NCBI RefSeq assembly: GCF_932526225.1
Contig: NC_064034.1
Span: 10,045,387-10,109,386, forward strand
DNA length: 64,000 nucleotides
From: Nematostella vectensis
Lineage: Eukaryota; Cnidaria; Anthozoa; Actiniaria; Edwardsiidae
Reading direction: 5' to 3'
Both the position numbers and the translations under genes were made by a program. Numbering within the stretch: the stretch's first letter is position 1; each line of letters begins with the position of its first letter. The notes below the pieces were generated by a model that was not told the origin of the DNA, searched no databases, and was given only the letters and a program-made list of their open reading frames with translations. Of this stretch, positions 22,401 through 33,200 are shown in pieces.

Positions 22401-24964
22401 TTCTATCAAAACTGACCATTTATAAATTTATAAATACTTTCATCAATCTTATATCAGCATGACTAGAGAAGACAACAACTGAAAGAGTTAATCTACTCCC
22501 ACCAAGGTATGATTTTAAAACGGAATAAAATCAAAACAAAGAAGAGAGAAATCAATAGGTTTTTCTGTTATCTTATTGTAGAAAACCAATTTCCTGAGAA
22601 GCAGGGTCAAGATGCATGTCAACAGTTAGGTGCCAATTTCACTGCTTGCCTCAAGTTATTGTCCTTTCCCTTTCCTGTGGGTATTTCACCCTGGTATTAA
22701 GCTTATATCTCTAAGCATACAACTGGCTTGTAAATGATAGGTCAGAGAAATAAGGAATGCTGGGACAGTTATTTGAAAAATGTCATAGCTGTGCGGGGCA
22801 TGTGTCTGTCATCCTTACCACTGGCAATAAACCAAATCCAACAATGCTTATCTATGACCTTTAGGTTCTAATCTGTGTGATAACAAGATTTTCCATGAGG
22901 GATACAAAAGGGAGGTAGATCACTTTTAGGAGGACAGTACACGAGACCAGGAGGGGGGCAGTAATAAAACACAATTATCGGAAAATGGGAATACTGACTA
23001 CTTTACCTACAAATAAGGAAGATATAGAGATTTCATATCAATATGTATGTAGACCCATTGAGGTTTGTAAACAGATTAAAACTATTACAAAATTAATGAT
23101 AGATGCTAAAAATAAAGCTATGAACAAGAATTACTTATTATACAACTACAAATTAAGTAGATGTCAAATTGAATAATACATCTGAACTATAACATTTTCC
23201 ATCAATACTGTAGCTACTAAGCAGGCTGAACTATGTAATACTAACTTGTGGAAAACTGAATCACTGTATGAAAAACAAGAGCTGCCAATATATTTCAGAA
23301 AACATTTTCAGATTATCTTTCTAAGCGTATAAAAATATATACTAAAAAAATTAAGTGATATTGTTCTAGATAATGGCAATGGTGTAATTATTATAAAAAT
23401 ATATATATATATTATCTAGACAATTTCATACCCATGATTTTGGTGATGTTCATTTACACAAATATACTCAAATCTGCACCCAAAGAGTATGCAGGGAAAC
23501 GAAGAAAAAACGCCTCCGTCACTAGCTTGCCGTGACAAGAACTACGGGGGCGGTTTTCAAAATCTTTTGTTCTCTGGCGACTGAAAACGTGTGAAGGGAG
23601 AAAGCCATTGGCTGAGCAACGAGGGAAGGTATTTGTAGAGCAGCCGTCGAGCGAGTATGTAAATCAGAACAACAAAGCCGTGGAAAGAGTGACACGGAAT
23701 TCTCGAAAATTAAAGCATTTATTAGAAAATATAGCTTTTGCCTTGAAATTCACAGAATAATAGCCCCAATATATCAGGTTTTCGTCGATGTACGAATCTA
23801 GAGTTCAATAAATATCAGGAGTGGGGTTTTGATCGCCATTCGTCACACAACCAAACATCAATCACACAACGAAACAAAACAGAAAATCGATTGATTACTC
23901 CACTGCTAATAAATACACTGATGTTTTGGACGTATCGATATATGTTCTAGCAGAAATCAATTCGCTAAAAGTTTCTTTACTGTTTCGTAAACAGGGGAAT
24001 TCGAGTTATGAACTCCATTCATTGCAGGCATAGCAAATATAACTTATAATGCCCACGTTGAACCTTTCATCTACTCTACTCATCAGGGCATAAACCTCAG
24101 ACGAAAGGTTGAACGTCAGTTTCATCTCATTAAACACTGGTTTCAGCAAGGGGGGAAATGACAGTATACCCAAATGGGTGTTTTTTTGTGAAGAGAAACT
24201 AAAACAGTGTGTTTTACTAGCGACTTCGAGTGTTTATAATCTACAAATGGTGCGAAGCGTAATGCCCACGACACGCGTAAACTTTGCGCGTTTATGGCAT
24301 CTTTTCCTACACCCGGTAAAGTCCCGATAGTAAAGACTTACGGCAGTTAATCTCGTCTGAATTGTCCCCACAGTCATCCTCTCCATCACATTTCCAAGTC
24401 GCCGCGATACACTTCTGAGTATTTACGCACGTAAACTCGTTGTTCTTACAAACAAACTGACGCTCTGAGAAGGAAACAATTCGGAGTAAAAACACATCGC
24501 CAAACACCGTAAATCACAATGAAGGCAACAGTTCTGTGTATTACATTAGGTGTAAATGAAAAGAGGGATAAGAATGAGTCGACAAATACATGGAAAATAG
24601 CTTCTTTAGAAAGTTTGAGCCGTAAAATGTGGGTGTATTCTTAGCTTGTACTGACCGCCATTCCAGTCACAGGACGATCACAACAAAACATGTCTACAAA
24701 AATTCGCATTTGAACCGTACAAATAAAGAAGTTTTGCTCTGTTTAATGTCTAATCTAAAGAGGTTTTGCTATGAAAATATAAAATATTGTTTTTTGGAAG
24801 GAGAAGAAGAGAATGAAGGGTCGAATTCCTGATGCAAAATAGAAACAGTCAACCAAAACACACGAGTTCACGCTACGTATGCGATATTTACCTTTTGTTC
24901 CGGCGATGAACCCGGCCACCAAAACAAGCCAAAAAACAGTCACTTCACCCCGCAATCTTGGCAT
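13444..24964 (-). CDS. LDLR: LDL receptor family protein (LDLR/VLDLR type)
   Basis: Seventeen coding exons join in phase: 24892-24964, 24342-24464, 21685-21807, 21009-21125, 20576-20692, 20236-20475, 19621-19737, 19227-19358, 18348-18473, 17731-18247, 17029-17429, 15711-15845, 15247-15328, 15067-15119, 14796-14889, 14462-14576, 13444-13482. The product is about 867 aa, near human LDLR (860). Order: signal peptide 1-24; eight LDLa modules (25-347, each ending in a D-x-S-D-E-type motif); EGF-A; calcium-binding EGF-B ([14 protein letters not shown]); six-bladed YWTD propeller ([23 protein letters not shown]); EGF-C ([14 protein letters not shown]); an extra EGF ([13 protein letters not shown]); membrane helix ([18 protein letters not shown]); tail with [11 protein letters not shown] (about 821-831), the clathrin/PTB endocytosis signal. 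Eight LDLa modules resemble VLDLR. The Ser/Thr-rich O-glycan domain of vertebrate LDLR is absent. The LDLa exons are all phase 1-1. The donor of exon 15067-15119 has in-phase alternatives further downstream. Confidence 0.95.
13548..13968. repeat. 421-bp tandem duplication, copy 1
   Basis: Copy 1 of a direct repeat whose copy 2 is 13990-14410 (offset 442, 21-bp spacer). Only about half a dozen base differences are visible by eye. Both copies lie in the last intron of the LDL-receptor gene, between the tail exon 14462-14576 and the terminal exon 13444-13482. Each contains a hairpin (13705-13768 in this copy) built from GCTAGCTGATA and TATCAGCTAGC. Confidence 0.92.
13990..14410. repeat. 421-bp tandem duplication, copy 2
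   Basis: Second copy of the direct repeat at 13548-13968. It ends 52 bases before the tail exon of the LDL-receptor gene. High identity implies a recent duplication or ongoing gene conversion. Confidence 0.92.
16535..16741 (-). CDS. Candidate nested intronic gene, 68 aa, unknown
   Basis: A minus-strand ATG-to-stop ORF lies inside the LDL-receptor intron 15846-17028, on the same strand as the host. The protein starts [18 protein letters not shown] and continues [20 protein letters not shown], ending [11 protein letters not shown]. It is mixed and non-repetitive, with the look of a folded alpha-helical protein. AATAAA overlaps the stop region. Immediately upstream (16756-16780) two E2F-like sites face each other, so it may have its own promoter. 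I do not recognise the family. Alternatives: a retrocopied or broken fragment, or a chance ORF. Confidence 0.4.
   Translation of the reverse strand: MSYNCHMNLNFYPEQKKMLQVIDGGQSVLFLLEKWRRGIEQIKLLSGDRLPFNFLDKEMQRSVETFKK
16756..16780 (-). promoter_or_regulatory. Inverted pair of E2F-like sites before the nested ORF
   Basis: GCGGGAAAA (16756-16764) and TTTTTCCCGC (16771-16780) are opposed E2F-type half sites, 15-39 bases upstream of the ATG at 16741. E2F sites near the start are typical of cell-cycle genes; function here is inference. Confidence 0.4.
21808..24341. other. Long intron of the LDL receptor gene, no gene seen
   Basis: Separates LDLa module 1 from module 2. Holds a TA microsatellite at 23398-23412, a GC-richer segment at 23480-23720 with an AGCCATTGGCT (CCAAT-type) string, and a near-perfect 14-bp inverted repeat at 24055-24068/24103-24116. 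No coding exon supported. Confidence 0.4.
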
Positions 24965-25076
24965 CCTTTGGACCTCTTTAACGATGAAAGCTGATCTGTC
25001 CCAAAAGAGAACACATTACGGGTTTTGCACTACGTATTTCGTTTCTAAATCTATGTTGTTATGACACACACTAACA

Positions 25077-25161
25077 TTGGCGGGAAACCGATAACTGAAA
25101 AAAGCACCTGGCCGAAGGTCGAACATCTCCCGAAGATATCACGTGACCTATCTCAGCCAAT
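25077..25161 (-). promoter_or_regulatory. Putative LDL receptor promoter: E2F, SREBP/TFE E-box, CCAAT
   Basis: Upstream of the ATG at 24964: TTGGCGGGAAA (25077-25087, E2F-like), ATCACGTGA (25138-25146) and CCAAT on the plus strand (25157-25161). ATCACGTGA is the palindromic E-box described for SREBP-1/ADD1 and also fits the TFEB/TFE3 CLEAR core. SREBP sites usually work with a nearby CCAAT box (NF-Y). Regulation here is inference from motif and position. Confidence 0.4.
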
Positions 25162-28118
25162 CATTATCCCCACTCTGTTTTCAAGCGAAAACAATATTTG
25201 TTCGTTTAGCTTTCGGTATGCTATATAATAATGAACTCACTCGATAAATTGTCGTAGTCTCTAACCAAACATAAACAAACCATACCACACGACGTACGGT
25301 GAATTACAAAGCAGAAATTGCAATTTGGTAACCCAAATTACGAATATCAATTAAAGCGTAACTAAAATACTACTATAACTAAAACTTTTTTTCTGTTATA
25401 AACCATTATTCTAGTGAAAAATATAGGTGTTCTATTTAGCTGGTAGGGTCATGTGTATAGCATGTGACTACCACAAATAACTAAGTGCCTATTGGGAATA
25501 AGAGAATGTACAAGACTACGAGATTGTGAACGTCTCTAGACAGAAAACGGTTTGAAACTAATAATTAGAATTAACTACTAAAGTTTGAGGAGAAATTGAA
25601 TGCTATTTCAAACATTTCTCGACCAAAATATTGCAGTATACAGTCATGTGATACTCCTAAACTCGTATAAACTATGACGTAAAGCACTTGGAACGATGTC
25701 TCGATTGTTAGCTATTTTTAAATAGCTCATTTTATCACTCCTCATTTCGCCTACAGAATCTATCAGTTGGGCGCGAGTTAGCCAAAAAATGCACCAACGT
25801 GCCTTAGTTGAACATAAATTATGCTCCAGCACTTCGGCCACGGTGGACGATTTCATGGACAGACAATGGATTCCGATCATGCTTTCAGACAAGGACAAAT
25901 GCAATAACTACTCTGGCATACTGCCATTATTCACATCTTCAGTTCTCGATTGGGCCAAATCAAATCAAGACATGACCTGCATCCATAGACAAACAGATCT
26001 TGGATTCAACAATTCCAAAACTTACATAAAGTACGTGCAATGCGCTTCTGACATATCTGATCACTCTCGTGTATCTACTACAAGATAATATTGACCACAG
26101 TTATACAAGAGACATTTTATCTGTGTCTGGGGTGTAGGTGAGACTCCCCCTCCCCTCCCCTACTTGACAAACAGATGAGCCCACCCCAATATTCTCAATT
26201 CAATTATTCTATTTGGCACCTTTTCATCTCTGACTCACAGGCGTTTCTCCAAATACATTCATATTGGAAAATTAAACTAACAATTGGTTTTCAATTCGTA
26301 TTCCTATTTACAATAATTTTGTTACAATCGTACTTTGTAGCTATGTTATTATAATTCTCATTACAAAGCACTTTCCCTTATTTTTGTTGCTTCCCAAACA
26401 AATTGAGATGTTTTAATACTTAAATCAGCCACCCCTCCCTCCCCCCTCTTCCCACCTGCATATAATTTCACTACAGCCTTCTCTACCAAATACACATTGC
26501 ACAATCAAAGTCACACTAACCTACACCAGCTTTTAAAATGTTGACAGAGGAGTAACGGGTGCCAAATTGCCAGATAAAATTCCCCAATTTTCAAGATCTT
26601 AGATTTTTCCTTTATCTAAAAACTCTAAAATTTTTGTCTCAGTTTCTAAGAAGCATATATTTTTCCAGACGTTCTTCAGAAAAACTTATTTCTTGTGCTT
26701 TATATGTTATCCTCTCTGAGAAAACATCTCTCTGAGAAACCGGAATAAAACTGTTAATACTTCTTCCTTTTTCGTTTTGTAACAAAAACAAGTACCTTGG
26801 TGCAGGAAGAGGGAAAGTTGAGAGTTATTTGAAAGCTTTATTCAGCTTAACTTCCTGTTTAGCCAAATAATCTTGTTCGAAACGTGTTCAGAACATAGAC
26901 TGAGTAAATTCACCTTCAACACCGATAACACTTTCTACATTATCAACCTACATTACATATTTATGAAAAAAATATCAATTGTAATTTTACTTTCAAAGAG
27001 TCATGTAAGGCATAATTTTATCATTCCTTCCGAATAAAAGTATTTTCAAAATTACATTCCAATCAGTGGTTAAAAGTTATATATTTAGTTTCAAAAAAAG
27101 GGAAAAAATACTTATCACAAAATATATTAAGTATATATCGTCGTAAGTGAAATTAACTTAATTTAATTTGAAAAAAAACATTAAGATGTGGCTACGTGTA
27201 AATATATGCATAGAATGATCGTGTAGCATTGACTTGGCAATTAAAATCTTGAAATATCCCATCAGTAAAAAACAGTAAACAATTACTAGCTAAACTAAAG
27301 AACGAAAGAGTAAAGTACATAAAGCACGTGAGGGGAAAATTTTATACTAACAACAACAACGAGTAAATGAAACCTAATCCAAGTCATGGGTTTCAAACAT
27401 AAGCAAAAAAACGTCTTTAACTTAAATGATGCCAAATAACAAACAAACAACGATTTCTTGTGTGTTTCCTGACATTCTTATACGCTAAATTGAAAAGTAG
27501 GTTAACGTAAAGGTAAAGCTATTTCCTACGGCAGTAGTATGAACGTACTTTTGAACTGCTTGTGTATTTGTAATCATCACGTATTCGCCAATATCTCGCT
27601 TTTTTATTTACCTGTTATAAAAGAAAGATTTCTGTGTGGAAATCTTTTAGGTATATACTCCAGGTACAGAGCTTCAACAACTACAGTAGACAAACAGGAA
27701 ATCCAAGAACTTTCGTTCACTTACCCAAACGGGCTGTGTTCACAGTTTATCAATGTCTTCTATTGGGAAGATTTCGCAATTACCACCAAAATATTGAACA
27801 ATTCAATCGATCTATAACATTGGTTAATAGCTTACTGACGTCGGTAACATCCAAAAGAATAACAAATCTGCAATTATACCAGATTTGTAACCATGAAAGC
27901 AAAAATTTCTAGCGTGTGTGCTTGACGCCACATGGAGTTGATTTAGCCGATGACAATGATTACTCTCACTACCCTATACAGTAAACTTTTGACGCTTCCG
28001 GGCCTCTTTCTGTTTTGTGTAAGGATTGTAGTTTTAATTCAGCAGTATAATATATTTTGTATATGGCGCTATTTCTGGCCTTTAGTCCGTAAGCCAAGCC
28101 ACCCCTCATCACGTAGTA
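25162..28118. other. Intergenic, AT-rich, no gene seen
   Basis: About 3 kb upstream of the LDL-receptor gene. Plus-strand ORFs at 25789-26088 and 27539-27912 have no splice sites, repeats or similarity I recognise. Mostly AT-rich sequence with pyrimidine runs. Confidence 0.45.
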
Positions 28119-29791
28119 CACTCTTTTTTTTTTATAAAAACCTTTTGTCGAGGCTGAGATAGCAGCAAAATGTTGAGTTTCGTTCGTGTGACGCATTTAA
28201 AATGCAGAATCGAATTGTTTTCGTAATACACCCTAAAATATTATTGCTATTGATCATAATTTGTGTAATCCTCTTTCTAATAATTCACATTGAGTAACAG
28301 AAGTTATATAAAACTCGGGAACCTCACATGAACTAGCGATTTGATTGGTTGAGAAACTTGGGATAAAATGCAATATACACCTCCTAGGAGGTGGGTATTT
28401 TCCTGCGCCCCAAAATCAAGCAAAATGGCGGGTGTTAAAAAAATAAGAACGGCCCAGTCTCAACTAAAAATTAGACGTTCTTATAAAAAAGAGTGTATTA
28501 TATATTATGTATAATATGATTAAAGTATCTAAACAAAATAAATGACTCCACAGGAAAAAAAAAGTTAGAATCAAAAGTTCCTTAATTGAACCGAGCCCTA
28601 AATCTAAATAGACCAAACATCATCTTCAGCACTACACCAAAAGTACATGCTTTTTTTATATAAGAACGTCTTATTTCCAGTTGAGGCTGGGCCGTTCTTT
28701 CCCTGCTAGCAGAGGCCTCTTTTCTCTGTATTTCGCTGGGCTGGAGTTCGCGAGGAAAAGATACCTCTGCCATGGGTCGAAACTGTCTCTGTTGCGCATG
28801 CGTTAGCGTTAATAAACGACCGACGTGCCAAAACCCGTACCATCGCGCGAAAGCTGTCAATATGCTAATATGCTTTGCATGGGTTTAGTCGGAAATCATG
28901 AATCAAACTCCGGTTAGTTCTCCTCTCCGAAAAAAGAAAAAAACTGTTCAATTTCAATCACCTAAAACGTCACTAAAAAGATTGAACAACAAACGCAGCA
29001 AAGACGAGTTTTGTCTTGTTTGTGGGATTAATTTTAAGACATCTGGGCAGGCGAGTTTCTTCAATGTAAATATCGCACAGTTGGATTCGAAGAAAATGTT
29101 ACAAAACTTTTTGGTAAACTTAGATCAGCTATTCCCAGAAGAATATGCAAAACCTGTAAACGGAAGATTGACTCGTTAGTCAAAAGAGAGAAAATTCTGA
29201 ATGAGAATAAGGCATTGAATGGCTTCTTTTATAATTTGTCGCGTGATATTTCTACGGAGGACGCCGTTTCGAATGCGGGCTTATTATCCCGCAGCGGATA
29301 TACGTTTTATGCATGCGCTAGTCATTGTGGGCTCAAATAGTGGCCAGTAATTTTAATGAACGGAGCATGCGCTCTGGATCTCGTCCACGATCGTGGACGG
29401 CGGTTTGATCTTACGAACTTGCGACCCATGGCAGAGGTATCTTTTCCTCGCGAACTCCAGCCCAGCGAAATACAGAGAAAAGAGGCCTCTGCTAGCAGGG
29501 AAGGCCGTTCTCATTTTAAGGCTGAATATGTTCTTAACGATGTTCTTAAATTTAAGTGTATATGAGAATATAATACCCAATAATTATTAGGAAGAGAATT
29601 ACACTAATGATCAATAGCAATAATAAGGTTGTTTTTATGAGCGCAATTCGATTCTGCATTTTAGAACGCATCAGGACTAAAAAAAGAATTTTTTTCTATC
29701 GGAGCCTCGGCATGTTCTTAGCATGTTTTTAAAGTTTGGTGAAATCTCAGGCTGGACGTTCTTATAAAAAAGGTTCTTCTAAAAAAGAGTG
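28119..29791. mobile_element. Nested TIR element complex
   Basis: The left end (from CACTC at 28119) and the right end (GAGTG at 29787-29791) share long inverted similarity. For example, AATGCAGAATCGAATT at 28202-28217 matches inverted sequence at 29643-29658, and TATTGCTATTGATCA at 28243-28257 matches inverted sequence near 29608-29622. A further end-like copy closes at 28495, flanked by TA like the left end. Inside, 28650-28785 and 29420-29520 are inverted copies of each other (both with GAGGCCTCTGCTAGCAGGGA on one strand). The core holds the cysteine-rich ORF remnant at 28898-29340. This looks like one DNA transposon inserted in or rearranged with another; superfamily unknown. Confidence 0.7.
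28898..29340 (+). pseudogene. Frame-broken cysteine-rich ORF inside the TIR complex
   Basis: Reading from ATG 28898 gives a basic N-terminus and EFCLVCGINFKTSGQASFFN, stopping at 29179. Around 29130 a different frame takes over with RICKTCKRKIDSLVKREKIL and stays open to TAG at 29340. The two CxxC pairs (CLVC, CKTC) in a row suggest a ZAD-like or similar zinc-binding fold split by a frameshift. It may be the remnant of an element-encoded or captured gene. Family not identified. Confidence 0.45.
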
Positions 29792-29855
29792 TTACAAACA
29801 TTTCTTGGAAAAGGAACGGTGCAGACACACCTTCAGAGTGAAGATGTCTTAACAA

Positions 29856-29995
29856 GGCCGTAGCAGGGTGTGGGGCACTGGGGGCACATGCCCCCCTCCA
29901 TATTAATTTTGGATGGCTGTGCCCCCAAATATTTGCTTAATGTTACTGTATTGTGCCCCCCCCCCCCCCCCAATATTTTGAGGCCTGCTATGGCA
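29856..29995. mobile_element. Short C-tract MITE, family B (copy 1)
   Basis: Bounded by GCCGTAGCAGG and the inverted GGCCTGCTATGGC, with GTGCCCCC...CCCAATATTTTGAGG inside. A relative lies at 41531-41695 and partial ends at 33308-33350 and 33600-33650. Confidence 0.55.
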
Positions 29996-30277
29996 CTGCT
30001 TTTACAGGCTGCTTGAGTGATTGCGATTGGGAAGGGGGGGGAATCAAACTAAAATTCGAGAATTGCATAGTGAATTCTTTATTTTTTACACCCAGGGCAG
30101 GGTTACTATTTTGGTACAGGGTTGAAACTTTGGCATGAACACTGAAGTACAAGTCAGGTTAAATAAATAATATTTCAACAGAGAAAAAAATATATCTTTT
30201 TTACTTCTAGCTCATCATGCAGGGTATTCAGCAGACTAGGTGTGCAGTGGGACATGGGAAGCCACAATCTGATGATG

Positions 30278-33200
30278 TCACACTTGGAGACCTTTGCTCA
30301 CCAGGAATGCCTCCTGGGAAGGCTCCCGACCTAGAAAGTTCTTCAGCATCTCTGTTGCATCCTAAGAGGAAACAATGAAACATTAAGATAGAGTTAGAAT
30401 CCCAGGGGAGGGAGTAAGCACTTGGGCAAGGGCAGTAGGAACATAGTTTGTTAGGCTCAAAATACACAAAATTTCCTCTAATTTGGCTGAAATGGGCCTA
30501 TTTTGTGATGCCCTCTATGTGTTCGATAAGAAAACTTGAGTCTGAGCTACTACCCCATGTTATTTTTATTAGTCAGCATGTTTGGCTAGCACGTGGGGAA
30601 ACAGTTTGCACTCCATGGGGCACATTTCAGCCAAATAAGAGGGAATTTCATGGTTTATTATCAAAACTGAGCCTAACAAACTCTGCTCCTACTGCCCTTG
30701 CATTATGTGACCCTTGTTAGGGGGAGTCACCCTCCCCCTCCCTCATGGCTCACATACAATTTCAAGATTTTCTTGGGGGGTCCAAAAACGTAAAGTAATA
30801 GAGATCATAAACAATGAGTAGAGTTACTTACAATAGAACCACCAGGTTCAAGGATGCATCTGCGGTAGTCCATACCGACCTTGGTACTCATTATCCCCTC
30901 CTCCTTGAAGCGGGAATAGAACATATCCATGCAGAACACCTCACTCCACTGGAATCAGGAGCAAGAGTTAGGAGGAAGGAAAAGAAAACAACAATACAAA
31001 TAGCATCAAACACAAAAACAAAATGACATCAGATTAACAACAACAGCAACAACTACCAAACACAACAGCTACAACAATATCAATACTAAAAGCATACTGT
31101 AATAATAACATTGACAAGAGCATCAACTAAAAGCACAATAATACAACAACAACATCCACAACGTTACCATATCGATAACTTCAATCGCAAGAAAATCAGC
31201 ATAATTGATAACAATATTAACAAAAGCATCCTGCAGCTCTTCTGTGCAAGCCTTACCAAGTATCCATAGTACTGGGCATCATAGCCTCCTGCCAAGTGTC
31301 CAAATGATGCAGGCATATTTGTCCCTATAACAACAACAATTTTTTTAATTGTTACACACCATTTCACATTATCCTTCACATGAAATCATCAAATCTCTTA
31401 CCTGGAGTGGCAGGAATATGAAGGATTTCATCAGATAGACTTGCAAACACTTTTGCAGTGTCAACCACCTGAGTTAGAACAAAGCAATTATAGTTATAAT
31501 GTCTGTGTATCCTAAATTTGTGTAGGCATGGCATGCAGCTAAAACAAATTGGAACTCTAACCTTTTCCATAACGAACCAAAAAAAAAAATATTGAATGAG
31601 CATGAGTCAAAGGAAATCACTTCTAATCAGGGGGTTTTTACCTGTGGCGAAGTGTGAATCTCTTGGTCAAAAGTGCCCAGAAGTATCTGCACAGTGCACA
31701 CAACACATTATAAGAATTGTGGAAAGGAAGTATAATGATCCAAATCATATTCTTACTAACCTGTCTCAGATTGAATACACCAGCATTTGCATTTCTCGAT
31801 GCAATAAGCTTGTCAAGCATCTCATCTGGAATGGGGCTCTTATCTAAAATAAGAACACAACATGTCAGGGGTATCTACAAGGGGCAACTTAAGGTACCAA
31901 TGAAGAAAATATAAGTTGGAAGGGGAATTTGTGGATTTAGCTGTCATACATTTCATCTACAATTTCAGTGGATCCACCAATGCATGATATATTTGTTTAA
32001 AAAAAATTATATAAATGTATAAGCACTGCAGTATATATATGCCATATTATAAATATACATAGAAAATCATGTTCTACTGTAAGTGCTTCGCATTTAAAAT
32101 CCTGGCACTAAGAATGACCCATCCTGGAACTGAGGAATGCAAACTTACACACATTTAATTTTAACATTTAAGTCAAATTCAGGGCTGAAAATCTTAAAGA
32201 TACTCCCCATGTCTCAACACGGAATCAAACCCTTCTCATCAGAGGTAAGGCAATGAGGTGCTAACACACTGGGCAACCTGTTACATCTACGTAAACCACC
32301 TAGTTAAATCTGTAACAAGGCTAAGCGGAGGTTGTTATATTTTTTATCCATGATCACTAGGTTATAAAGACATTCCCAATCATTTTCTTGAGATACTGTA
32401 TGGCAAGTTTACTACAATGGGCTATCTTAACCTACTCTTTGGTGGAGGTGTAGTTACCTTTGAAGTGTGCAGACATGCGACGCAGTGGTTCCTTTTCCCA
32501 GCACCAGTTTTCCAGCATCTGTGAGGGAGCTTCGACAAAGTCACGTTCCACATTCGTCCCACTGTAGACAAAAAAGTGTAGGTGTGGAATAGACGATGGC
32601 AGAGAGCAACATGGAAGAGGGGGGGTGGAATTGGGGTGCGAAAAATGCACAGAAACCGAACAGAAAAATGTGTAGTCCAGAGAAACTGCAATTACTGCGG
32701 AATAAAATAAGAAATACTGTGCCAGATTTAAGGCAACACAGCATCACAGCAAACCATTATGCCCCCTCATTGAAATGCGTTATTTCCTACTCACCTGAAA
32801 AGGGCAAATTCTGCTTTGGCACAGATCTGGTGCATCACATGACCAAATTCATGGAAAAAAGTCTCTACCTATGACATCCAAATGGAGATGATACCACATA
32901 AGGTATTTAATCATGTAGCATATGAGTAGACACCCCATCCCTTTTGCACTGATGTAATACCTTCAACACACTCACTTTATGCCCTGTATTGTACTTCCTG
33001 CAACACACATGCTTTATGCCCTCATGTAAGGCCTGTCACACCCTTGTATTATGCTGGTGTACTGCCCGCAACCCCCTCATTAATGTACTGATGCTGATGT
33101 ACTACTTGCAACAGCCTTGCCTTTAAGCAAATTTTAAAGAATTACCTTTGGTGTCACCTTGTTTTCACATACCTCTTGGTGAGTAAGAAGAGATGGTCTT

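Noticed and set aside
22235..22420. Possible direct repeat (CTTCATAAAAATG ... TTTCCAGTTCTA)
   Set aside because: Only a few words are shared and spacing differs; too diverged to call.
25789..26088. 99-codon plus-strand ORF
   Set aside because: No splice sites, no similarity, ordinary intergenic composition; overlaps another ORF on the minus strand.
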